DNA of 7,462 nt from Candidatus Adiutrix sp. (GTDB lineage Bacteria; Desulfobacterota; Desulfarculia; Adiutricales; Adiutricaceae): positions 1-7,462 of the forward strand of contig JAITBV010000119.1 in NCBI GenBank assembly GCA_031283395.1. The letters are read 5' to 3'. The notes below the pieces were generated by a model. That model searched no databases. It was not told the DNA's origin and saw nothing but the letters and a program-made list of their open reading frames with translations. The translations under genes were made by a program, and so were the position numbers. This document shows positions 1 through 4,999 of the stretch, piece after piece (the first letter of the stretch is position 1; every line of letters begins with the position of its first letter).

Positions 1-395
1 CCCTGGTTGAATTCGGCCGGCAGTTCCACCGGGCAGGCCTTGGCGCAGTCGCCGCAGGCCGTGCACTTGGTGCTGTCGATATAGCGGGGCTTTTTGCGGA
101 CTTTGACTTTGAAGTTGCCGGGCTTGCCGGAGATGCCCACCACTTCGGAGTTGTTCATCACGTCGATATTGAGGTTCCCCCCCGTATCGTTGAGCTTGGG
201 CGAGATGATGCACATGGCGCAGTCGTTGGTGGGGAACACCTTGTCCAACTGGGCCATTCGCCCGCCGATAGCCGGATTTTTTTCCACGAGATGGACATAA
301 AAGCCCATTTCCGCCAGGTCGAGAGCGGACTGCATACCGGCGATGCCCCCGCCGACAACCATTACCGCGCCTATTTTCTGGGAGTCATTGGCCAT
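1..395 (-). CDS. hdrA: HdrA-type heterodisulfide reductase iron-sulfur/FAD subunit A, N-terminal part
   Basis: This is the N-terminal 131 residues of an HdrA-family flavoprotein; the rest lies beyond the left edge. HdrA is the FAD-binding, electron-bifurcating subunit of soluble heterodisulfide reductase complexes in methanogens and of related complexes in sulfate reducers. What is visible: a dinucleotide-binding loop GGGIAG (residues 15-20), the FAD-contacting stretch VEKNPAIGGRMAQLDK (37-52), the family motif PTNDCAMC with Cys59 and Cys62, and one [4Fe-4S] ligand set at Cys111, 114, 117 and 121 followed by Pro. QmoA, a close relative, normally has a different sequence at the DCxxC position, so HdrA fits better. 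The ATG at 395 is preceded by GGAAGGTG (403-410) with a 7-base spacer, a good ribosome binding site. The segment after DCAMC reads SPKLNDTGGNLNID rather than the commoner form with VGRH. A separate promoter and leader lie upstream. The family call is firm; the partner subunits are not visible. Confidence 0.93.
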   Translation of the reverse strand, partial: MANDSQKIGAVMVVGGGIAGMQSALDLAEMGFYVHLVEKNPAIGGRMAQLDKVFPTNDCAMCIISPKLNDTGGNLNIDVMNNSEVVGISGKPGNFKVKVRKKPRYIDSTKCTACGDCAKACPVELPAEFNQ

Positions 396-412
396 TTGTT
401 TTCACCTTCCGT

Positions 413-444
413 CGGACCATATAACAGGGTCATGGTTGGGTCCG
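413..444 (-). promoter_or_regulatory. Inverted repeat next to the hdrA ribosome binding site
   Basis: On the minus strand CGGACC (444-439) is followed after 20 bases by its complement GGTCCG (418-413). The downstream arm ends two bases before the GGAAGGTG Shine-Dalgarno sequence. A second, shorter pairing inside the loop (ACCAT at 416-420 with ATGGT at 432-436) overlaps the first and would compete with it. It could be an mRNA structure acting on translation or a protein-binding dyad. With 6-bp arms and a 20-base loop, chance cannot be excluded. Confidence 0.3.
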
Positions 445-482
445 CCAAAATCCGCCTTAAGTGGTCCAAGTGGCGAATTTAG

Positions 483-497
483 CTGGAAACTGTCCAG
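483..497 (-). other. Small hairpin in the hdrA leader
   Basis: CTGGA and TCCAG form a perfect 5-bp stem around a 5-base loop in the middle of the leader. No U-run follows, so it is not an intrinsic terminator. It may simply be local leader structure. Confidence 0.3.
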
Positions 498-539
498 ACT
501 GAAAATCTTTAATCGCGCCGCTCTTTTTCAGGAAACGGC

Positions 540-1670
540 CTAAAGTATACCCCAGTATGCGCCCCTTGTCAACAAGGCCTGTTCAGAGGGCGGAAACTTT
601 GCCAGGCGGGCCCAGGCCAAAAGGGGCCGGCGGGCCGGGCAGGCCAGGGCGCAGGCGCCGCATTCCAGGCAATCCTCAAAGGCTCCGCTGCCGGGGGCCG
701 GGCCCTCCTCCGGGTCCCGGGCGAAAAAATCAGCCGCCGGCAGCCCCGCCGGGCAGGCCCGGAAACAATCGCCGCAGCGGCGGCATGGCCCGGCGGCAGG
801 GCCCGGCCCGGCCCGGCGGATCAGGTGGAGGCCGGCCGTCTCCCGCCCCAGCCCCCGGGTCAGGCGGGCCAGGGTGCGGCCCCGGACCAGCCCGCCGGCC
901 ACCACCGCGTCCCCGGCCCTCGGTTCCAGGTGGGCCGAGGCCAAAAGGTCCGCGGGCCGGGCTCCGGGGGGCACGAAATAGGTGGCTCCGCCCAGGGTCA
1001 GGACCATGCGCCGGAGGGGCAGGCCCGTGCGCCAGAGACGGCCCAGGTCGAAGAGCCGGCGCAGGTCCGTTGCCGCGCCCCCGGCCCGATCCGGGGTCCC
1101 GATGAAACTCCGGCCGGCCAGGGCCGGCAAAGTCCAGGGATAATCGGCCCGCGCCCTTAGGAATTCGTCGGCTCCGGCAGGGGCGTCCTCGGGCCTCAGG
1201 CCGGCCCAGACCAGGCGGGCCTCCGGGAACAGGCCCCTTAAGGCGGCCAGGCCCGCGGCCAGGGTCTCCCGGTGTTCGGCCAGGAGCGGGCGGGCGAACT
1301 CAAGCCCCGGCTCGGGGTCCAGGGCGCTGATGATGAAGTGTTCCAAGGGCCGGGGGTCAGCCAGGTCCAGGCCCAATTCCCTGAAGGTCCGGGCCAATTC
1401 CGCGGGCGGAAGGCCGCCCAGGACGGCCGACCGAGGCGGTTCCCCCACCGCGGCCTCATCCCGGTGGATGATGATTTCCCCGGCCCTGACCGCTTCCAGA
1501 AACCCGGCCACCGGAGCATGGAGATGCCCCCGGTCGGGGCCGGAGGCCAGGGCCAGGAGTTCACCGGCCGAAACGGGCCGACCGCGCCCGAGCCCGCGCA
1601 CCGGCTCGGCCCCGGCCAGGGGCAGGGCCAGGATCTCGAAGGTTTCCCAATCCTTCACTACTTGGGCCAT
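540..1670 (-). CDS. RnfC-like two-[4Fe-4S] electron-transfer protein lacking the glycine-rich nucleotide-binding loop
   Basis: This 376-residue protein resembles RnfC, the peripheral subunit of the Rnf complex that takes electrons from NADH. In order: a barrel-sandwich domain (about 10-75, with HAPVAGFLEAV at 51-61), a remnant of the central Rossmann-like domain (about 90-190), an SLBB-like beta-grasp segment (about 218-285, VLTLGGATYFVPPGA), and two [4Fe-4S] ligand sets at Cys296/299/302/306 and Cys334/337/340/344. The tail RRPLLAWARLAK is also typical of RnfC. The glycine loop (GGAGFPT in RnfC) that should follow ELG near residue 100 is missing, and the usual ECEP motif reads LDPEP (117-121). 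The protein is shorter than ordinary RnfC (about 440 residues or more). The ATG at 1670 is chosen because it lies 4 bases after the rsmI stop; an in-frame ATG at 1841 would add 57 residues overlapping rsmI that look like out-of-frame rsmI translation. No other rnf genes are visible. It probably shuttles electrons between proteins rather than oxidising NADH itself. Confidence 0.8.
   Translation of the reverse strand: MAQVVKDWETFEILALPLAGAEPVRGLGRGRPVSAGELLALASGPDRGHLHAPVAGFLEAVRAGEIIIHRDEAAVGEPPRSAVLGGLPPAELARTFRELGLDLADPRPLEHFIISALDPEPGLEFARPLLAEHRETLAAGLAALRGLFPEARLVWAGLRPEDAPAGADEFLRARADYPWTLPALAGRSFIGTPDRAGGAATDLRRLFDLGRLWRTGLPLRRMVLTLGGATYFVPPGARPADLLASAHLEPRAGDAVVAGGLVRGRTLARLTRGLGRETAGLHLIRRAGPGPAAGPCRRCGDCFRACPAGLPAADFFARDPEEGPAPGSGAFEDCLECGACALACPARRPLLAWARLAKFPPSEQALLTRGAYWGIL
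544..572 (-). promoter_or_regulatory. Sigma-70-type promoter for hdrA
   Basis: On the minus strand a perfect -35 box TTGACA (572-567) is followed by a 17-base spacer (566-550) and the -10 box TATACT (549-544), which matches the consensus at five of six positions. This is the best promoter-like match I found in the window. It lies inside the last codons of the RnfC-like gene and points at hdrA. Transcription would begin near position 536-537, giving a leader of about 140 nt. Such a match is unlikely by chance in such GC-rich DNA, but use of the promoter is inferred from sequence alone. Confidence 0.72.
564..577. promoter_or_regulatory. Inverted repeat over the -35 box (candidate operator)
   Basis: CCTTGT and ACAAGG form perfect 6-base arms around a 2-base centre, and the dyad covers the whole -35 hexamer of the hdrA promoter. 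A regulator bound here would block RNA polymerase. The site also encodes Leu-Leu-Thr-Arg of the RnfC-like protein, so the sequence is partly constrained by coding. It does not match the published Rex consensus well, and no regulator gene is in the window. Confidence 0.35.
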
Positions 1671-1674
1671 GATT

Positions 1675-2532
1675 TCAAGTCCCGGCCCGGGCTTTGACCA
1701 ATAGTTTATAGATCTCGCTCCGGCTCCGGCCCCAGCGCCGGGCCAGTTCCGCGGCCAGTTCCCGGGTGGGGCGGGGGTCGGACCGGGCCGCCTCCTCCAA
1801 AACCGCCGGGTCCATAGGGGCCGGTCGGGCCTCCCCTTCAAACCCGCCCACCACGATGGTCATTTCGCCCTTAAGTTCCCTGGCGGCCGCCCGGGCGGCC
1901 AAGTCCCCGAGGTCGGCTGAGATGAATTCCTCGTGTAATTTGGTCATCTCCCGGGCCAGGAAGGCCGGGCGGGAGCCGAAAATTCGGGCCATGTCGGCCA
2001 GACTGGCGGCCAGGCGGTGAGGAGCTTCAAAAAAGACCAGGGGCCAGGGCCAGGGGACCAGGCCGGCCAGGAAGGCCCGGCGGGCCGAGGGCCGGGCCGG
2101 GGGGAAGCCGGCGAAATGGAAGCGGTCGGCCGGAAAGCCCGAGGCGGCCAGGGCCGTGGTGACGGCCGAAGGGCCGGGCAGGGCCGAAACCGGGTAGCCG
2201 GCGGCCCGGGCCGCCCGCACCAGTTCCGCTCCGGGGTCGGAGACGGCGGGGGTGCCGGCATCGGTCAAAAGGGCCGCCCGGCCGCCTTCGGCCAGGACTT
2301 TTTCTATTACGGCCCAGGCCCGGCCGTGATTTTGTTCCCGGTAACTTATAAGGCGGCGCTTGAGCCCCAGGTGGTTCAGCAGTTTGAGGGCCCGGCGGGT
2401 GTCTTCGGCGCAGACCAGGTCGGCCGCGGCCAGGATATCCCCGGCCCGGCTGGTCAGATCGCCCAAGTTCCCCAGGGGCCCGGACACCAGCCAGAGGCCC
2501 CCGGCTTCCGGCCTTTTACGGTCCGCGCTCAT
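1675..2532 (-). CDS. rsmI: 16S rRNA (cytidine1402-2'-O)-methyltransferase RsmI
   Basis: RsmI uses S-adenosylmethionine to methylate the 2'-hydroxyl of C1402 in the 16S rRNA decoding centre. The 285-residue length is normal for the family. The tetrapyrrole-methylase fold is seen through SGPLGNLGDLT (17-27), AEDTRR (42-47), LLTDAGTPAVSDPG (88-101), ALPGPSAVTTALAASG (117-132), FFEAPHRL (167-174), REMTKLHEE (194-202) and GEMTIVV (222-228). The C-terminal residues 253-281 look like the small helix-turn-helix domain typical of RsmI. The ATG at 2532 overlaps the yraN stop as ATGA, which points to translational coupling; its own Shine-Dalgarno sequence is weak (GAGG 10 bases upstream). The stop lies 4 bases before the RnfC-like start. 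Confidence 0.97.
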   Translation of the reverse strand: MSADRKRPEAGGLWLVSGPLGNLGDLTSRAGDILAAADLVCAEDTRRALKLLNHLGLKRRLISYREQNHGRAWAVIEKVLAEGGRAALLTDAGTPAVSDPGAELVRAARAAGYPVSALPGPSAVTTALAASGFPADRFHFAGFPPARPSARRAFLAGLVPWPWPLVFFEAPHRLAASLADMARIFGSRPAFLAREMTKLHEEFISADLGDLAARAAARELKGEMTIVVGGFEGEARPAPMDPAVLEEAARSDPRPTRELAAELARRWGRSRSEIYKLLVKARAGT

Positions 2533-2897
2533 AAGCCGTCCGCCTCGAAGGCCCGCGGGATGTGGTTGATCACCGGGGGCTCGCCGGGCGGGGCCACCAC
2601 CTCCACCACGTCGAAACGGACCGGCCTATCCTGCCAGCGCTTAAACTTCAGGAACAGAAGCGCGACCTGGACCAGTTTGCGCCTTTTGCACAAATTCACC
2701 GCCTCGGAAGGCGGCCGCCCGGCCCGGCTACGGCTCTTGACCTCCACCACCACCACGGTTTCGCCGTCCAGGGCCACCAGGTCCAGTTCGCCCAGCCGGT
2801 TGACGTGGTTGCGGGCCGCCAGCTTGTAGCCCAGGGTCTCCAGGTGGCCGGCGGCCATATCCTCGCCCCTGTGGCCCAATTCATGGCGTTTATCCAT
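2529..2897 (-). CDS. yraN: YraN family (UPF0102) endonuclease-like protein
   Basis: This 122-residue protein belongs to the YraN/UPF0102 family, which has a restriction-endonuclease-like fold and a role in the cell that is still poorly defined. The nuclease-type motif is complete: RLGELDLVA (34-42, with Glu37 and Asp39) followed by VVVVEVKSRS (48-57, with Glu52 and Lys54). The N-terminal GHRGEDMAAGHLE and the ending INHIPRAF are also family features. The start ATG at 2897 overlaps the end of trpS by 8 bases (ATGGATAA), and its stop overlaps the rsmI start by 4 bases, so it is probably translated by coupling from trpS. In enterobacteria yraN also sits beside rsmI and lpoA, so the neighbourhood is partly conserved. 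Confidence 0.95.
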   Translation of the reverse strand: MDKRHELGHRGEDMAAGHLETLGYKLAARNHVNRLGELDLVALDGETVVVVEVKSRSRAGRPPSEAVNLCKRRKLVQVALLFLKFKRWQDRPVRFDVVEVVAPPGEPPVINHIPRAFEADGL

Positions 2898-3873
2898 AGA
2901 GTAATCCGACCTTGGACCGGACTTGAGCCATGGTGGTCTCGGCCACGGCCCTGGCCCTGGCCGCGCCGGTCTTGAGAATGTCGTGGAGGGTGTCCGGAGC
3001 CTTCATCAGTTCGGCCCGTTTTTCCCGGTGGGGGGCGAAATGATTCCAGAGGCGGTCGATGAGGTCTTTTTTGACCTCTGAGTATTTCAGGCCGGGTTTG
3101 AGGTAGCGTTCGCGCAGTTCCTCCCGTTCTTCGGCCGAGGCGAAAAGGCGGTAGAGGGCGAAGAGGTTGCAGTTGTCCGGGTCTTTGATATCCGAAACGG
3201 CCCGGGTGTCGGTGACGATGGCCATGACCCGGTTTTTCAGTTCCTCGCGGGAAACGAAGATGTTTATGGCGTTTTCGTAGCTCTTGCTCATCTTCCGCCC
3301 GTCCAGGCCGGGGATGGTGGCCAGTTGGTCGTCGATGAGGGGTTCGGGGAGGGCGAAGGTCTCGCCGTAGAGGTGGTTGAAGCTGCCGGCTATGTCGCGG
3401 GCCACTTCCACGTGCTGTTTCTGGTCGCGGCCCACGGGCACCAAATGGGCCTGGTAGAGCAGGATGTCGGCGGCCATGAGGACCGGGTAGGCAAAGAGCC
3501 CGTGGTTGGGGGTCAAGCCCTGGGTCACCTTGTCCTTGTAGGCGTGGCAGCGTTCCAGGAGCCCCATGGAGGTGACGTTGGTCAGGATCCAGGTCAGTTC
3601 GGTGTGCTCCCGGACATCACCCTGGACCCAGAAGACGGCCTTCTCCGGGTCCAGGCCAAGGGCCAGGAAATCGGCGGCCGCATTCAGGGTGTTTTCAGCG
3701 AGGGTCGGAGCGTCGAAAACCGTGGTCAGGGCGTGCAGATTGACGATGAAACAGAACAGGTCGCTTTTTTCCTGCCACTCGATCATGGGCTTCATCATGC
3801 CGAAATAGTTGCCTATGTGGAGCTGGCCGGAGGGCTGGATGCCGGACAGCACCCGGGTTCTGTTGTTCGCCAT
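2890..3873 (-). CDS. trpS: Tryptophanyl-tRNA synthetase
   Basis: TrpRS, a class Ic aminoacyl-tRNA synthetase, activates tryptophan with ATP and charges tRNA-Trp in the cytoplasm. The 327-residue length is standard for the compact bacterial form. Visible signatures are LSGIQPSGQLHIGNYFG (9-25) with the HIGN motif at 19-22, LTWILTNVTSMGLLER (93-108), YPVLMAADILLYQAHLVPVG (129-148), DQKQHVE (150-156) and the KMSKS loop at 194-198. The frame stays open upstream to 4092, but those 73 codons overlap the GlmU-like gene and give low-complexity Pro/Arg-rich sequence. The ATG at 3873 has GGGGTGA 8 bases before it, and the protein then begins just before the conserved N-terminus. An in-frame GTG at 3885 lies inside that Shine-Dalgarno sequence and is unlikely to be the start. 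No T-box or attenuator is seen upstream. Confidence 0.97.
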   Translation of the reverse strand: MANNRTRVLSGIQPSGQLHIGNYFGMMKPMIEWQEKSDLFCFIVNLHALTTVFDAPTLAENTLNAAADFLALGLDPEKAVFWVQGDVREHTELTWILTNVTSMGLLERCHAYKDKVTQGLTPNHGLFAYPVLMAADILLYQAHLVPVGRDQKQHVEVARDIAGSFNHLYGETFALPEPLIDDQLATIPGLDGRKMSKSYENAINIFVSREELKNRVMAIVTDTRAVSDIKDPDNCNLFALYRLFASAEEREELRERYLKPGLKYSEVKKDLIDRLWNHFAPHREKRAELMKAPDTLHDILKTGAARARAVAETTMAQVRSKVGLLYG

Positions 3874-3934
3874 AATAAGGTTCACCCCGTATACTTTTTT
3901 ATGGGCCGGAGGCGGAGGCCGTTTCGGGCTTGTT
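3874..3934 (-). promoter_or_regulatory. glmU-trpS gap with the trpS ribosome binding site
   Basis: These 61 bases separate the GlmU-like stop from trpS. The Shine-Dalgarno sequence GGGGTGA (3882-3888) with an 8-base spacer decides the trpS start at 3873. Next to it is an A-rich patch with TATAC, but no -35 box stands at a suitable distance. A weak, bulged hairpin begins at the GlmU-like stop codon and has no U-run after it. Transcription probably reads through from upstream. Confidence 0.5.
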
Positions 3935-4951
3935 TCAGCCGAACTCCCGGCCGGTCCAGGCCTGGTGGCCCGGCACTTTGGCCCCCGGGGCCACCCGGCA
4001 GTTGTCCAGGTGACTGTAGGGGCCGATCTCCGCCCCCTCGCCCACGATGGTGCGGCCGGTGAGGATGACCCCGGGCCACAGGCGGACATCACGCCCCAGG
4101 CGCACCGAGGCTTCGATGAGGGTGGAGGGGGGGTCCATCAGGGTGACCCCGGCCCTGAGCCAGGCCTCGTTGATGCGGTCCCGCAAAATAGCCTGGGCTT
4201 CTGCCAGTTCCCGGCGGTCGTTTATGCCCAGCACCTCGAAGCTGCTGGTTTCGGGTATCTCCACGGCCGCGGCCTTAAGTCCCCGCCGGCGGAAATCGGC
4301 GGCCACGTCGGTTAAGTAGTATTCCCGCTGGTCGTTGTCGGCCGTGAGATTTTCCAGGGCTTCAAAGAGGGGACCGGCTTCGGCCGCGTAAAGGCCGGAA
4401 TTTATTTCCTGGATCAGGCGTTCGTCCTCGTCGGCATCCCGGTATTCGACGATGCGGGCCAGCCAGCCGGCCTCATCGCGGATAATGCGGCCGTAGGCCC
4501 CGGGGTCGGCCAGGCTCACGGTGAGTACCGACAGGTGGGCGCCCAGGGCCTGGTGGGCCCTTAAAAAACCCTCCAGGGTATTGGGGGAGATGAGGGGCAC
4601 GTCACCGGCCATGATGAGGACCGGCCCCTGGAAATCGGACATGACCTCCCGGGCCTGGGCCACGGCGTGGCCGGTGCCGAGTTGCTCGGCCTGCCGGACG
4701 AAAATCGGCGCCGGGACTGAAAAGCCGTCCGGCCTGGGGGCGGCCAGAAACTCGATGGTCCGGGCCTCCACGGCTTCGGCCCCGAAACCGGTCACCAGGG
4801 CCAGCCGGGCCGGAGCCAGGTAGAGAGCGGCGTTCAGCACATGTTCCAGGATGGGCCGGCCCATCAGTTGGTGCAGCACCTTGGGGGTTTCCGATTTCAT
4901 CCTGGTGCTGCGTCCGGCCGTCAGGACCAGCACCGCCGGGTTTTCCGCCAT
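3935..4951 (-). CDS. GlmU-type N-acetylglucosamine-1-phosphate uridyltransferase, lacking the acetyltransferase catalytic region
   Basis: The N-terminal domain matches GlmU uridyltransferase, which makes UDP-GlcNAc from UTP and GlcNAc-1-phosphate for peptidoglycan and lipopolysaccharide. Signatures in order: LTAGRSTRMKS (10-20, a variant of the usual LAAGxGTRMxS), PKVLH with Lys24, QLGTGHA (90-96), AGDVPLI (115-121, metal-binding Asp117), GAYGRIIRD (151-159), IVEYRDA (167-173), QEINSGLY (181-188), EYYLTD (210-215) and GIN (242-244). A short left-handed beta-helix piece follows (about 268-325: GVTLMDPP, then repeats such as VRLGRDVRLWPGV). The protein ends at residue 338, whereas full GlmU is about 450. 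The region that carries the acetyltransferase His, Lys and Tyr residues is therefore absent, and the other two frames before trpS hold no further helix repeats. It should be only a uridyltransferase. The ATG at 4951 has AAGGAGA (4959-4965) 7 bases before it. An alternative is a relaxed sugar-1-phosphate nucleotidyltransferase. Confidence 0.88.
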   Translation of the reverse strand: MAENPAVLVLTAGRSTRMKSETPKVLHQLMGRPILEHVLNAALYLAPARLALVTGFGAEAVEARTIEFLAAPRPDGFSVPAPIFVRQAEQLGTGHAVAQAREVMSDFQGPVLIMAGDVPLISPNTLEGFLRAHQALGAHLSVLTVSLADPGAYGRIIRDEAGWLARIVEYRDADEDERLIQEINSGLYAAEAGPLFEALENLTADNDQREYYLTDVAADFRRRGLKAAAVEIPETSSFEVLGINDRRELAEAQAILRDRINEAWLRAGVTLMDPPSTLIEASVRLGRDVRLWPGVILTGRTIVGEGAEIGPYSHLDNCRVAPGAKVPGHQAWTGREFG

Positions 4952-4969
4952 AATGGTTTCTCCTTATCA

Positions 4970-4999
4970 GGAAGCGCCTATTGATTAAGCAGCGCTTCC
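4970..4999 (-). other. Perfect 8-bp hairpin between the binding-protein gene and the GlmU-like gene
   Basis: GGAAGCGC and GCGCTTCC form a perfect 8-bp, GC-rich stem around an AT-rich 14-base loop. It begins directly after the TAG stop of the upstream gene and fills most of the 48-base gap. The sequence after it is TGATAAGGAG, which contains the Shine-Dalgarno sequence of the GlmU-like gene and not a U-run, so it is not a standard intrinsic terminator. It could protect the upstream message from 3' decay, tune expression of the downstream gene, or be a protein-binding site. Confidence 0.55.

Larger units (their letters stand above)
396..539 (-). promoter_or_regulatory. hdrA 5' leader / intergenic region
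   Basis: These 144 bases lie between the stop of the RnfC-like gene and the hdrA start and hold no gene. If transcription starts about 7 bases after the TATACT box at 544-549, nearly the whole stretch becomes the hdrA untranslated leader (about 140 nt). It has a lower GC content than the upstream gene. It holds a short perfect hairpin (483-497), two copies of GGCGGA close together on the minus strand (441-446 and 451-456), a CGGACC/GGTCCG dyad (413-444) whose downstream arm ends two bases before the Shine-Dalgarno sequence, and the ribosome binding site GGAAGGTG. I do not recognise any known riboswitch class, and no terminator with a U-tract is seen. A cis-regulatory role is inference. Confidence 0.5.

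Noticed and set aside
421..462. Second promoter for hdrA with an extended -10 (TGTTATATG) and TTGGCG
   Set aside because: The spacer would be 19 bases and both boxes are weak; the TTGACA/TATACT pair upstream is far better.
512..540. Intrinsic terminator after the RnfC-like gene
   Set aside because: Only a 4-bp GCCG/CGGC pairing with a long loop can be drawn, and no U-run follows.
557..1105. Plus-strand open frame opposite the RnfC-like gene
   Set aside because: The product is almost only Pro, Gly and Arg, as expected from antisense reading of very GC-rich DNA.
1671..1841. N-terminal extension of the RnfC-like protein to an ATG at 1841
   Set aside because: The extra residues lie fully inside rsmI in another frame, are low-complexity, and are not needed for the barrel-sandwich domain.
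2017..2829. Long plus-strand open frame (270 codons) opposite rsmI and yraN
   Set aside because: It is the antisense shadow of two well-supported genes; GC-rich codon use removes stops from the opposite strand. Its translation is Gly/Arg/Pro-rich and shows no family signature.
3885..3934. Possible promoter before trpS (TATAC in an A-rich patch)
   Set aside because: No -35-like hexamer lies 16-19 bases upstream, and a start here would place the 5' end on top of the Shine-Dalgarno sequence.
3325..4062. Plus-strand open frame opposite trpS
   Set aside because: trpS is firmly identified on the other strand, and this translation has no recognisable domain or good ribosome binding site.
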